Origin: Pholis gunnellus
Lineage: Eukaryota > Chordata > Actinopteri > Perciformes > Pholidae
Assembly: GCA_910591455.2 (NCBI GenBank)
Contig: OU342821.1
Location: 9,672,280-9,736,279 of the forward strand
Length of the DNA: 64,000 nt
Direction: 5' to 3'
Shown here: piece after piece, positions 26,701-35,793 of the stretch
How positions within the stretch are numbered: the stretch's first letter is position 1
How the letters are laid out: every line of letters begins with the position of its first letter
Made by a program: the position numbers and the translations under genes
The notes under the pieces: generated by a model
Database searches by the model: none
Told to the model about the DNA's origin: nothing
Seen by the model: only the letters and a program-made list of their open reading frames with translations

Positions 26701-29700
26701 TTAAGAATCATCCTAACCGATATAAGTTGGTGTTGTTTTTTTTCATTCAACATACATGCATATGCAAACACACATGCACACACACACAGTTCAGTTCACT
26801 TAACAATAGGGAATCTTAAGTCTGTGATTCACAAATCGCTTTACAAATGCCAAAATCTATTTTTGTATGTTATGTGAAAAAAACGGGGGGGAAGTGGGAG
26901 GGGGGGGGGGGGGGGGGGGTAGTAGAACTCAACATGCGGGCAGAAACCTCCGGTTCTGAAGCATGAAAGCAATGCTGAAGTGTCTTAAAACTTGCATTCA
27001 CTCTACTGAACAGCAGGGGGAGACTCCTCTGGTTGCAAAGAGAAGTCTGATTGTATAGAAGTCTATGAGAAAATGACTCTACTTCTCACTTGATTTATTA
27101 CCTTTGTAAACATTGTAAACATGAGTTTATGGTCTGAATCGACAGCTTCAAGTCTTCTTCAATACAGCATGATGTTCATTTCGCACATTATGGTCCAATT
27201 TAGAGTAAAATAGACCATAAAGCGGAGCTTACTGTGATTGACAGGTCGCTACTACTACTAGAGATAAATACGGCGTCTCCACGTCAGTCCAAATATGGTA
27301 ACTTCTGTTCATTGGTTGCAAAAATCCAAGATGGCGACGGCCAAAACGCTAAACTCGAGGCTTCAAAACGGCCGTCCACAAACCAATGGGTGACGTCATG
27401 ACTACATCCACTTCTTATGTACAGTCTATGACTCAGTGCAATTGTTGGAGCGCATTTGGAATAAAATGACCTTATAATTAGCTGTGCATGACGCAAGTGC
27501 AGCATTTTGTGAATGCATGTCTGTAGAGTAAGAGACTGAAAAATAATGCACCTCTTTGTATTTGAGAATCAGGTTTTGAAAGTATAATCACTTCTGGATG
27601 TAATTGTGACACCAGGAATCAGAATATAATCAAATGGTAGTATTCCCAAGGCTTCCCACTCCTACTAATCATCATTATCATCATCATTCTCATTTTGCCG
27701 TCTAATCTTATTACAGAGGTGATTGAGACAGATTTTCCTCAGTGGCAGCTTGCCCAAAGCGCTGCCCATGTCGGGCTGGAAAATAAGGACAGCCATTGTA
27801 CTGTCCAGGAAGTCGAGCGTGTACGTATAACCAACACACTTAGCAGTCTTAACCATCGGGAGAGCGCAGGGTGTGGGAGTTTTGGGATGCTCACACTTTG
27901 TGACATCGTCTGTCCTGTCCAATGAGCTTTGGTACAGAGTGAACCGTGTGCTCTCAAGTGACCTCTCAGACCGGATTTATGGTACGAGACATTTTCCCAC
28001 AAATCTACTGATTCAAGGACAAACCGTACTTTGATTTTTTCAATTTAAAGTTTACGTCCACTAACCAAGAGAGCTCTGCTTTAACTGAGAACAGACTTAA
28101 TTTCCCTGGGTTCACAGTATATTATTTGCACAAGAGGATCTGTTAAAGAAAAACCTTTAACCCCAAATCTTGAAAGGTGTTATGTAAGGAGATGTGAACT
28201 GAAGTTCAAGTTTGATATGGCCTTGATGTGCTTGTTATAGCCACATTTAAAGAGGAGCCTTTTTTTTCTGAAACTGGGTTTGGAAATGTCTAGATTTGAC
28301 AGGCGGGAAAATATGATAACTCTGTTAAGATAAGGTTATAGAAGTGGCTTTTGTTTGGATTACATCAGACCTCTTGAAGCCCAGCAAAGCCAGAGACCTG
28401 TAGTCGAAGGAAACATCACAACTGAAGTTACAAGGCTGTCAAACAAAGGTAACGTCATGATACCTTTAATGGAGACGGAGTCACGCCTTCCTTCCTTAAT
28501 GGCTCTTCTACTGATCTCAGTCTACATCTCAACTCTCCCTGTTGCAGGCCCTCCTCGTCATGAATGAACCAAATGGGCTTCAAACATTCCTTCCCTGTTC
28601 TCATAGACGTACACTGAGACCTGCATTCATCACCTCTCCATGCACCATTACTCCCAGTGATGGGAGGAAAGAAACAACACTTTCATTAGCAGGTCTGCTC
28701 CACTGAGGTGTGGAATGTCCCGCGGGTTTCCAACAACAGTGACAGAGAAAGCCGGCCTTCATGCGGCCATTGTTGTCCTCAACAAGCTCACTTAGTGTAA
28801 TGGGCAAGGCTGAGCCTGCTCTTCAAAAGACGAGGGGCACCGTGCAAGAATAAGAGCAGTCATGCTTAGCCAGATTAGGGATCTGAGTTTAGAAAGTATA
28901 ATTCATTGTGGTTTGAAAATAATGAGCTCAATGGGCTTAATTTATAGTGGCAGGCAAAACTGGACACATCACTTAAAAGATGAAAAAACAGCACCTCATT
29001 TTTTAAACGCATTAAGCTTTCTTATAGTTATAATAAACAGATGTTAGGCACTTAAGTATCAACATATAACAATAATCAGTTCAGCCGATCTTTATTTAAT
29101 TGCATTTTAATCATAGTAGAGATGAACATAATGAATATTATTATATTATTTATATATATATATATATTTTATAGTGTAGGCGCTCTGCTATTGTCAGAGG
29201 AAATGATTACACATTAATGAAACATATTAGGCTTATTAAGTTTTAGAGAAAATGCGAATTACATCTTACACTAAAGACCAAATATGAAATGAGCGTGGCA
29301 ATCGTTTGAACCATCAGACTGAATTTTAGGTTTATATTAACAAGCTGGAGGCTCAACTCTGCTGACCAATTTCTCAAATGCCTCTGTGAGCTCAAAAGTG
29401 TCCTTCGGCAACTCCTAAACCTCACGGACGACTATTCAAACTGTGCTATAGAGGTAATATTATCACCTCAAACTTCTTCAGAACTAGACTGCCATATGGC
29501 ACCAGAACAGCCACCACGATTCTCCGCTGTGGAAATCATACTTAAAGAACATTCATCCAATCAGCTGTACACTTTACCAAAGGCAGGCAAGGAGAGAATG
29601 TTTTCCCAAATTTTAATACATGAAATATAAAATTTTCCATTTGCCTTCCACTCTCCTCTAAAGTCTGTTTCATGCCAGATGTAAATGGCCAGTGAAAACA

Positions 29701-32700
29701 TTACAGAGACTATTACAGACCGTAGATATGGTTCTCTTGTTGTAGCCTCATTAAACAGTATTTTCAGTCAAGAATGACGTCTGAGGCGGCGGCTTTGTTT
29801 CACCAAGAGCGTATCTCACTCATCACACTCTATCTGGACAGTTTACACTTGAGTTGAGCTAAAAGGCTTTAAATGAGAACTGTGAAAGAAAATGTTGACT
29901 GAAATATCAACCGGTCTGCTTCAAGCCAGCCCGGTTGAGGCATCCATCAAGCTACTGTTGATTGGATTGAAACCGAGTGTGGACATTATGGAGTGCCAGG
30001 CTGTGTGCTGTGCTGGTCCAGTGTCAGGGTAGGTGGTTTCTGGGACACTAGATTCCATTGTTGAGCCCTCTGGAGGCTTTTGTGGATATAATTCAATGAA
30101 AGCTGTGATGATGGGAGGTTTCTCTCTCTTTACAGACCTGTTGACAAACCCAATTTCAGTCGCCGACTTTCTTTCTGTGATATCCATAAACAACTGGACC
30201 CCATGTTTAAACACCAGAAAGGTTCGACAATGTCTTCCAAGAGACCAATATGACCATTATGAAAATGATTCATGATGGCCTCCTACTTTAGGTTAGTGGT
30301 CACCCTGACTGTAGCTATGGCTGCTATGTGCATAGGCTCTGTAGGTATGCTATAGCTGACGTACGGGGGCTACAGAGGTACCACATGGGGACCTCCAGAA
30401 CTGTGATTGGCAACTTGTGTTTTCTCCTACAAGTCACGGGAGCAGTCTCCTAATTAGTGACCAGATAAGGCAAAAGTTACCAGGATGCAATTTGTGCCTA
30501 CATGTGTAGCCCGCAAAGTGAAGTCAAACAGTTACGATGGGGATTATATCAATGGATGGAATCTGGACTACAAATTACAACCTGTGCCATAGGTACCTAT
30601 GTTGGGAATCTATTAGCATAAATCCAGCTTCAGAAGAAACCAACAAAGAAAACGTGATGCAAACCCTGCTCTCAAATGTCACAGTCAGATGCGTTCTATA
30701 ACAACATCACCTGCGTTTGCTTCTGAGAAAGAAAAGTCCTCTTTTGCACAACCAAAGAAAGAGGTTGTAGTATTTCTGGTGACGACAATCTCATCCAGGA
30801 AACCTCGACTGAATTAAAATAACACAAGAAATTGTTGCATCTGATCTGCCATAAATGAGAAAAGTGTGCGAGGATAATGCGCAATAATTACTTCACTGTT
30901 CAGCGTGTGAATATGCTTCCTCAGCAGAAGTTGAGTGTGCAAGCTAAATTGTATCATCTCAAAGACAGAGAATAAAATCTTCACTCCTTGTGTTTATCAT
31001 GACATAAACATTGCCCCATTCTTCATCTACGACTCAAAAGATTGCTAATAAAAGTGCAGCTGGGTGGTTTTTGGCAGAGACTTTATGCCTGAAGGGCCAA
31101 CAAGGCCTGCTTTAAAATAACAACACTCAAAGCTTCTGGGTGTTAGGGTAAGTGGTCAAGTGTAATCCCCTTAGCTCCTGACCAGCATTAACAGAAATTC
31201 CTCAATAATACACAACATGATTTCATAGCGACTGCTGCCGTTAAGAAATGTTTGTAATACTGAAAGGGTCATAGAGGGGCGCAGACAGACAGGCAGACAA
31301 GGGGACTTAAGTGTGCTGGTTCCCTTTTTTTCTGGTAATTTCAGACTTGAGTCATTAGGATCCATTTTTCTTTAATAACAAAGAACGCGGCGGAGCACGG
31401 CTGAATGTTTGTACAGCTGATTATTAACACCACACCTTTCTCCACTGGACTACGCTACGGCATAGAGCGGAAAAGACCAAACTAAAGGCCTCTGTTATGA
31501 AAATAAAATGAACGTAAATCTATACATCTGGTCATTTGTATTACACATCTTAGTGCTGGGGAATTTTAGGAAATGTGAAGCCGAGTACATTTGGCATTGA
31601 GTTGACCGAAACAAATTAAAAAGTCACATAGCAACCCTGACACCTGTAACACACACACTAGCTGCACGAAGGGTTGCACCAATGCTTCTATCACTTTACC
31701 AATTCCAATGATCAAAATCAGCCAATACCAGGTAGCAATCTGATCAGTGCTCTTTTTTCCCAAATGTAAAATCTGTTACCCTCTCTGTGTGGAAGTGGGG
31801 GTAAGATATGTGAAAGCTAATGTAAAGATGTAGCTACACATAAATTCACAAACCGAAAGATCCTTTTCAGACTTGTTCAAATGTTAATTATAGCCTGGGG
31901 TTTTATGAAAGCAACATACTGAATTGAAAGCAGGGAATTGATGGATTACTGCTGCACTACATTGAAAAACAGCGCAGGAGGACAACATTTTAACTGATAG
32001 GATTGCAACTGTTTCATGTCTATGAACAAATTACATATTGACAACTGTTCTTTGTAAGGCTTCTTCTGCCTGGAATACCAACATCAAAAGTTGGTGGTCA
32101 AAAGTAGATTTTCTTTCAGAAAGTATCTAAAAAAAATGTATGATTCTCAATGGATGCTAGTTTAGTAATTGCTGTTTTGGAACCTTCCGTTGATGTAAAA
32201 TGGACCCAGGAAGACAAGGGCCTATTTGTGGAAGCTAATTGAGATCCAAATAAAGGATATTGCATGATTCCAATGCATCCACCATATATTGGCAAACACA
32301 TCAATATGTGCAACGCGTCTAATATATGTAACACACATATTTGCCGTCAATGTCAAAACTTACGGTTTCACAGTAAAAGACTACCACTGCATTCCCGTTA
32401 AAATGCCGTTATTGTGAAGCACATGCATGCAGGAAGTGGCATAGTACAAATCAGCAGCTTCACTAGAAGTGTTCAGCACATAAACAAACAAATCTTTGAC
32501 AACGAATCTTGAGGCTGAACTGATACGAATCACCAGTGTCACAGAACAAATCAGTAGCTCTGAATCAGCGCTGAACGTCGCAGCCGTATGAGGCCATTTA
32601 ACCATTTAGCTTCCGGACATTGACACTACATTGTCACTGACAGCAAATCTTTGAACTAAAATGGACATTGTGATTCGAATCAGAAAAGTGATTCATGATT

Positions 32701-35037
32701 TTCCCCTTTAAAGCTTTAACCAAAAGACCACAATAATGACTGAATGGATTATCCCTCGAACGAAACAGTTTCTGGACTGTTAAACTGCAATGACGCATAA
32801 TCTTGACAATGCCGGTGAGTGAAATAGATGAAGAAAAAGCAGCCATAAGTTTTCAAGTGTCAGACGGACCGACTGAATCATGCATTTCTACACTGCTGAC
32901 CGGTTGAAATGGTAAAACAGTCAGTACAGTTTCAAACTCACCTGGGAGAAGTTGAGCCCGTTGAGTGGATGGCACTGCTCCTCCACCTTCTCGACAGCCC
33001 CCGTCCTCTTTCTCATCCTCTCCGCCTCCTGGGCCAGGTACAAGTCAAGCACCGGCACCCCACGTGTCTTGATATCTGCCTCAGTTAACGAATTCACCAT
33101 CAGCATCACCCAAACGGGCCGCTTCCTCTCCCAGTTCCCGGCGATGGCGTTGAAGAGGTAATCAGCGTAGAGCCCCTTCCCTCTCTGATCCGGGGTCATC
33201 CACGAAGGCATCATGAGTTTTACATACTCTAGGTGTCTTTTGAGTCTCCGATAGATGTCTCTGGGCAGGACATCCTGCAGGTTCTCGCCCTGAGGGAGCA
33301 GCTGGCAGCTGGTCAGGGCTGAGATGGTGTAAGGGTCCGTCAGGTCCAGCTCAAAGTAGACGATGTTGCTCTCCTGGAAGGCCTGCTTGGAGTTTTCAGG
33401 GATGAAGTCCCAAACGCGCGTGTAGGGAACGTGGATTGTACCATAGAAATATGAGGGAGGGTCACGTTTGATCGTCCACAGGAAGGAGTTTAGGTCGGTT
33501 TGCTAGGGGGGAGATAGGAAGCAACGAACAATTAATTTCAGTATGATTTTATTCAGATTAATGCCTTCATAGATGGCAAAAAAAAGTTAAATATGCCCAA
33601 GGAGTTGCCTTCAAATTGCTTGTTCATGTGACCAAAATAATTCCTTACAGTGATGTGAAACACAGAAGTTCTCACATTTCAAAGCTGATCAGTGAATGCT
33701 TCATTGTAAAAATGGTTTAATTTTAACCGTACATTTTAGTAAGTCGGAACCAAATGATTGGCATATAGGGGAGAGAGAAATCAAGAAACGAGCGGTGAAT
33801 TCACAAAAACAGCGAAACTGTGCTTTATACTTAAGGTGCTTCATGCTATTTACTTTACATGAGCCAACACTGGGCCTGTCTGGCACCAGTCAGCAAACTC
33901 TGTCTGTGAGAGTCTGTTTATTAGACGGGCTGCTAACAGACTGATAATGACTTATTAACAGGCCACTTAGGACCCAAGTGCCAACAAACAATACACAAGT
34001 CAGTGATTGTCAGACTGTGAGCCCAGCGTGTTTTACCTTCCTGTTTCTGCTGGATCTGACCTGAGACACTCTGCGAGAGTTTAAAGGACATGACTGACTG
34101 AGACTGCAGGGTAATCAATAAAAGGGAGGCTCAGTAATCTGAGCCATTTGTGGATAATACAATACAAAAGGACTAGGAGTTAGTCTTGAACGGATGCCAC
34201 TTTCCCAAATACACACACCTAGAGTGTGTAAAGACCTGTTACTAAAAGCCAATGCACAAAACCATGCACTGCTGGAACGATGAGTTGATTTTGCAATTGG
34301 TCGATTGACAGAAAATGAATCATTATTCATTTGTATAACTGATTAACCTTATGTTATTTATCAACCACAACAAAATGCACTACTGCCAGCTTTTAATGAC
34401 GTAATTAATTATCATTATATGACTATTTATTGAGCTTCTTTGGGTTTTGGACTGCTGGTCAGAATTACAATTATTTGAAGACAACATATTGGGATGTGGG
34501 AACTTTTGATGGGCATTTTATACTGCTTTTCCACTTGTTACGGACTAAAGAGTTAAATGATTAGTTTAAGGGAATATGATACAAATAATAAATCAGTAAT
34601 GAATTCAGTCATTAGTTGCAGACCTAATTAAAACATACGGGCTTCAACAGACAAGGTGTATTTGACCATTTCATTACCCTTCATCACTACAAAGGGGGAA
34701 CCACCTTCACAGACAAGTAAATCACAGTATGGGGCAACTCAATAATAAGAAGTTGTAGACATGTCAAACAGCAGGGAGAGAAGAAATGGCACTTTATGGC
34801 TCCTTTAGTGACACTTTATACTGCAAAATATAAAACAATGTGGCAGGTTTCAGAGGTCCAGATAATAGTTTACGGCTGATATTACAGCTTATAGTGTGAT
34901 TACTTATTAATTGTGGCATCAACATGACTTACTTTCTTGTTAAGCTCGCAGTTGTCGGAGTCCCTCAACCTCCACTGGTCTGCTCGGACCAGCAGTATCA
35001 CACAGGACTGAATGAATGCGCCCAAAGTGCCCCGCAT
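9302..35037 (-). CDS. trabd2a: trabd2a/tiki1, Wnt-cleaving metalloprotease TIKI (3' end missing)
   Basis: TIKI proteins are membrane-anchored TraB-family metalloproteases that remove N-terminal residues from Wnt proteins and so inactivate them. Four coding exons join in phase: 34933-35037, 32942-33502, 9957-10103 and 9302-9476, giving about 329 of roughly 500 residues. They show a signal peptide (residues 1-20), the first metal-site motif GTIH in GTIHVPYTRVWDFIPENSK, the acidic FELDLTDP, WERKRPVWVMLMVNSLTE, and the second motif FGAG|H cut by the exon 4 donor. N-glycosylation sequons NFS, NQT and NVT are present. TIKRDPPSYF, LPRDIY and EAERMRKRTGAVEKVEE resemble the TRABD2A paralogue more than TRABD2B, but this is a judgement from memory. 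The C-terminal third and membrane anchor were not found and probably lie left of position 1. Intron 2 is 22.8 kb. Confidence 0.93.
9957..10103 (-). CDS. trabd2a: trabd2a exon 3
   Basis: 147 nt, 49 codons, phase 0 at both ends: VIFALNQTLLQQESLRAGSL, QVPYTTEDLIRHYNCGDLNS, then IIFNQDTSQ. It continues FSQ|VIFALNQ exactly as in vertebrate TIKI proteins. It lies 22.8 kb downstream of exon 2. NQT is a potential glycosylation site. Confidence 0.97.
10500..10632 (+). repeat. dispersed repeat family B, copy 1
   Basis: Contains ATCTGGGGACCAGGAATCCG, GAGATATTTCAGTCTGGGCC and CATCCCGAGAGCCACGCGGC. The same ordered blocks recur in modified form at 20640-20835. A typical short interspersed repeat tail of fish genomes; class not assigned. 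Confidence 0.55.
11057..11103. repeat. (CA)n microsatellite
   Basis: CA run with A and G interruptions in its right half, in intron 2. Confidence 0.95.
14848..14876. repeat. (CA)n microsatellite
   Basis: About 29 bp of CA in intron 2, followed by the pyrimidine-rich stretch at 15000-15260. Confidence 0.95.
15346..15372. repeat. (GT)n microsatellite
   Basis: Short GT run. A second lies at 15472-15493. Confidence 0.94.
16861..16947. repeat. (CT)n microsatellite
   Basis: CT repeat with two CG interruptions near its start. It is 120 bp left of a GT run (17071-17130), making a compound polypyrimidine and Z-DNA-prone segment within intron 2. Confidence 0.97.
17071..17130. repeat. (GT)n microsatellite
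   Basis: About 60 bp of GT with a single GC interruption at its right part and GCGTGC at its left edge. Confidence 0.96.
17390..17575 (+). repeat. AT-rich dispersed repeat, family C-like
   Basis: Reads GTCTTGGACAAAACAAGCAG, then CCTTGTGCTCTTTGAG, TTGACATTTTACAGCCG and ACTGATAGATTAATCTG, in the same order as the copy at 34260-34630. It directly precedes the perfect hairpin at 17595. Confidence 0.4.
17595..17671. repeat. perfect inverted repeat, 34-bp arms and 9-nt loop
   Basis: The arm at 17596-17628 is an exact reverse complement of 17638-17670 (33 of 33), and the pair 17595/17671 extends it to 34. The loop is CCCTGTGTG (17629-17637). The arms start with GAATTGAAAAAG and end with CTAAGCGTGACAA. 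Either strand could fold into a long hairpin. It lies in trabd2a intron 2, next to a family C repeat. Confidence 0.95.
17749..17778. repeat. (CA)n microsatellite
   Basis: About 30 bp of CA, 80 bp right of the perfect hairpin. Confidence 0.95.
18368..18420. repeat. (CA)n microsatellite, interrupted
   Basis: CA repeat with single CG and AT interruptions, in intron 2. Confidence 0.95.
20350..20500 (+). repeat. AT-rich dispersed repeat, family C-like
   Basis: Contains TAATGAATCATTTAGTCTCC, TTGCTCGTCCAACCAACCGT and CCCAAAGATACTTAATTCAC, matching the opposite-sense half of the element best preserved at 34260-34630. Boundaries are approximate. Confidence 0.35.
20600..20840 (+). repeat. dispersed repeat family B, copy 2
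   Basis: Shares with 10500-10632 the series CTCTGGGGACCATGAATGTC, GTTTGGATATTTCTGCCAGG and GACATTGCCATCCCCTAGTG followed by CCACGCAGCTAG. It also contains an internally related block (CTGTACCACATTTCATGGCT and CTGTACCAAATCTTAAAGTT), suggesting tandem arrangement within the element. Confidence 0.55.
26941..27430 (+). repeat. dispersed repeat family A, copy 2
   Basis: Direct-orientation homologue of 1346-1844, inside trabd2a intron 2. It starts near CCTCCGGTTCTGAAGCATG and ends in ACTTCTTATGTACAGTCTAT. It has no coding capacity. It is immediately preceded by a G-rich run (26900-26919). Confidence 0.75.
29921..30256 (-). other. unidentified open frame in intron 2
   Basis: A stop-free minus-strand frame of about 112 codons (stop TAA at 30257-30259) with ordinary amino-acid composition. 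It includes KREKPPIITAFIELYPQKPP and NPINSSLMDASTGLA. It starts without a good ATG. I do not recognise the family. It may be a fragment of a retroelement protein or chance. Confidence 0.15.
32942..33502 (-). CDS. trabd2a: trabd2a exon 2: main catalytic-domain exon
   Basis: 561 nt, 187 codons, phase 0 at both ends. It reads QTDLNSFLWTIKRDPPSYFY, then GTIHVPYTRVWDFIPENSK, and later ELDLTDPYTISALTSCQLLP, QRGKGLYADYLFNAIAGNWE and CHPLNGLNFSQ. GTIH is the first GxxH metal-binding motif of TIKI/TraB proteases. The acceptor is CCTAG and the donor GTGAGT. The text is near-identical to vertebrate TIKI1. Confidence 0.97.
34260..34630 (+). repeat. AT-rich dispersed repeat family C, best copy
   Basis: Contains GGTCGATTGACAG, a TTTGGGTTTTGGACTGCTGG block, ACAATTATTTGAAGACAACA, TGGGATGTGGGAAC, GATGGGCATTTTATACTGC and a final CATTAGTTGCAGAC. 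The same ordered words occur degenerately at 17390-17570, 20350-20500 and 52570-52690. It lies in trabd2a intron 1. Confidence 0.5.
34933..35037 (-). CDS. trabd2a: trabd2a exon 1: start codon and signal peptide
   Basis: 105 nt, 35 codons. The ATG at 35035-35037 has A at -3. Residues 1-20 (MRGTLGAFIQSCVILLVRAD) have a hydrophobic core FIQSCVILLV typical of a secretory signal, followed by the conserved CEL. The donor GTAAGT follows AAC AAG AAA. The same frame stays open further upstream, but only through a non-ATG TTG codon at 35085 and residues unlike a signal peptide, so the ATG at 35037 is chosen. Confidence 0.88.
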
Positions 35038-35226
35038 CGTAGCTCTCTCCAAAAGTGTGCGCGGCAGCTTGTGTTCGCTTCGCAACGTGTTGCAGCAGCA
35101 GCAGCAGCAGCTATTCCACCGGAAAGCGTGAATGAAGTATAGGCTTGCCTACATCCACAGCTCCGGCTCCATGCGGTCGCGTAAAATGAGCTGACAAGCA
35201 TCCGACAAACCGCCGGGCAGAGTCAT
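35038..35226 (-). promoter_or_regulatory. putative trabd2a 5' UTR with upstream ORF and GCT repeat
   Basis: Upstream of the start codon on the minus strand there is an ATG at 35201. It opens a 67-codon ORF that runs past the main start in another frame and ends at about 34998. Six GCT/TGC units (35092-35111) would encode an alanine run in it. A second short ORF starts with the ATG at 35226. If the transcript reaches this far, translation of the protease would be limited by upstream initiation. The transcription start is not known. Confidence 0.4.
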
Positions 35227-35354
35227 GCTGGCCAGAGCCCCGGGCATGGACGCGCTGTCGCTGTTTTCACGTGTGTTTGAGAGCGAGGGAGAGGGAGAGG
35301 TGGTCACCGGAGTTTACGCAGGGTCACATTACCCTCCGCACTGCCGGTCGGACT

Positions 35355-35421
<67 letters not shown>
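35355..35421. repeat. (CT)n microsatellite upstream of trabd2a
   Basis: 67 bp of CT about 320 bp upstream of the trabd2a start codon. On the gene strand it is (GA)n, a promoter-proximal GAGA-type tract. Confidence 0.97.
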
Positions 35422-35424
<3 letters not shown>

Positions 35425-35710
35425 CTGCCTCTTTTTTCCGCGATGTTTGGCAAAAGTGTGCACGAGTTTTATCCAAAAAAAAAGTTTTTAAGGTTTCAAG
35501 CCAGACTGTTCCGGCAGCGCACGAGTCAACGTACCGGGAGACAGAATAGAGTAAATAAAAAGTAAGATTAAAAAAAAGATTAGTTGTGTGGTTGGTGAAG
35601 ATGAGTCTGGTGTGAATGAACAAACTGCATCGCCGAGTTGGACTTTAAAAATCCAAAGTTCTCTGCACACATGCTCAGTCTGTCTGCCAAGACCTCACTG
35701 TTTGTATCTG

Positions 35711-35717
35711 CTCTCTC

Positions 35718-35777
<60 letters not shown>

Positions 35778-35793
35778 TCTCTCTTTCTCTCTC
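35711..35793. repeat. (CT)n tract with interruptions
   Basis: CT-rich tract with TTT and CCC interruptions followed by CA/CG alternation (about 35801-35832). It is the second GA-rich tract in the trabd2a upstream region. Confidence 0.95.

Larger units (their letters stand above)
10104..32941 (-). other. trabd2a: trabd2a intron 2 (22.8 kb)
   Basis: No exon-like segment of a known protein was seen on either strand. The intron contains microsatellites, at least four kinds of dispersed repeat, a perfect hairpin at 17595-17671, pyrimidine-rich (15000-15260) and purine-rich (19725-19890) tracts, an unexplained open frame at 29921-30256 and a G-run at 26900-26919. The longest translated frame here (10917-11600) runs through CA repeats and is not a gene. 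Confidence 0.8.

Noticed and set aside
31660..31760. Dispersed repeat resembling 41335-41425
   Set aside because: Both look like common AT-rich fish repeats, but shared words are few and I could not align them convincingly.
9302..35037. TRABD2B (tiki2) as the identity of the left-hand gene
   Set aside because: TIKRDPPSYF, QGENLQDVLPRDIY, EKVEE and KALLEEHPDK fit TRABD2A better, but the separation rests on memory. A phylogeny would decide.
35083..35085. Upstream start for trabd2a at 35085
   Set aside because: The codon is TTG, not ATG, and the added residues spoil the signal peptide.
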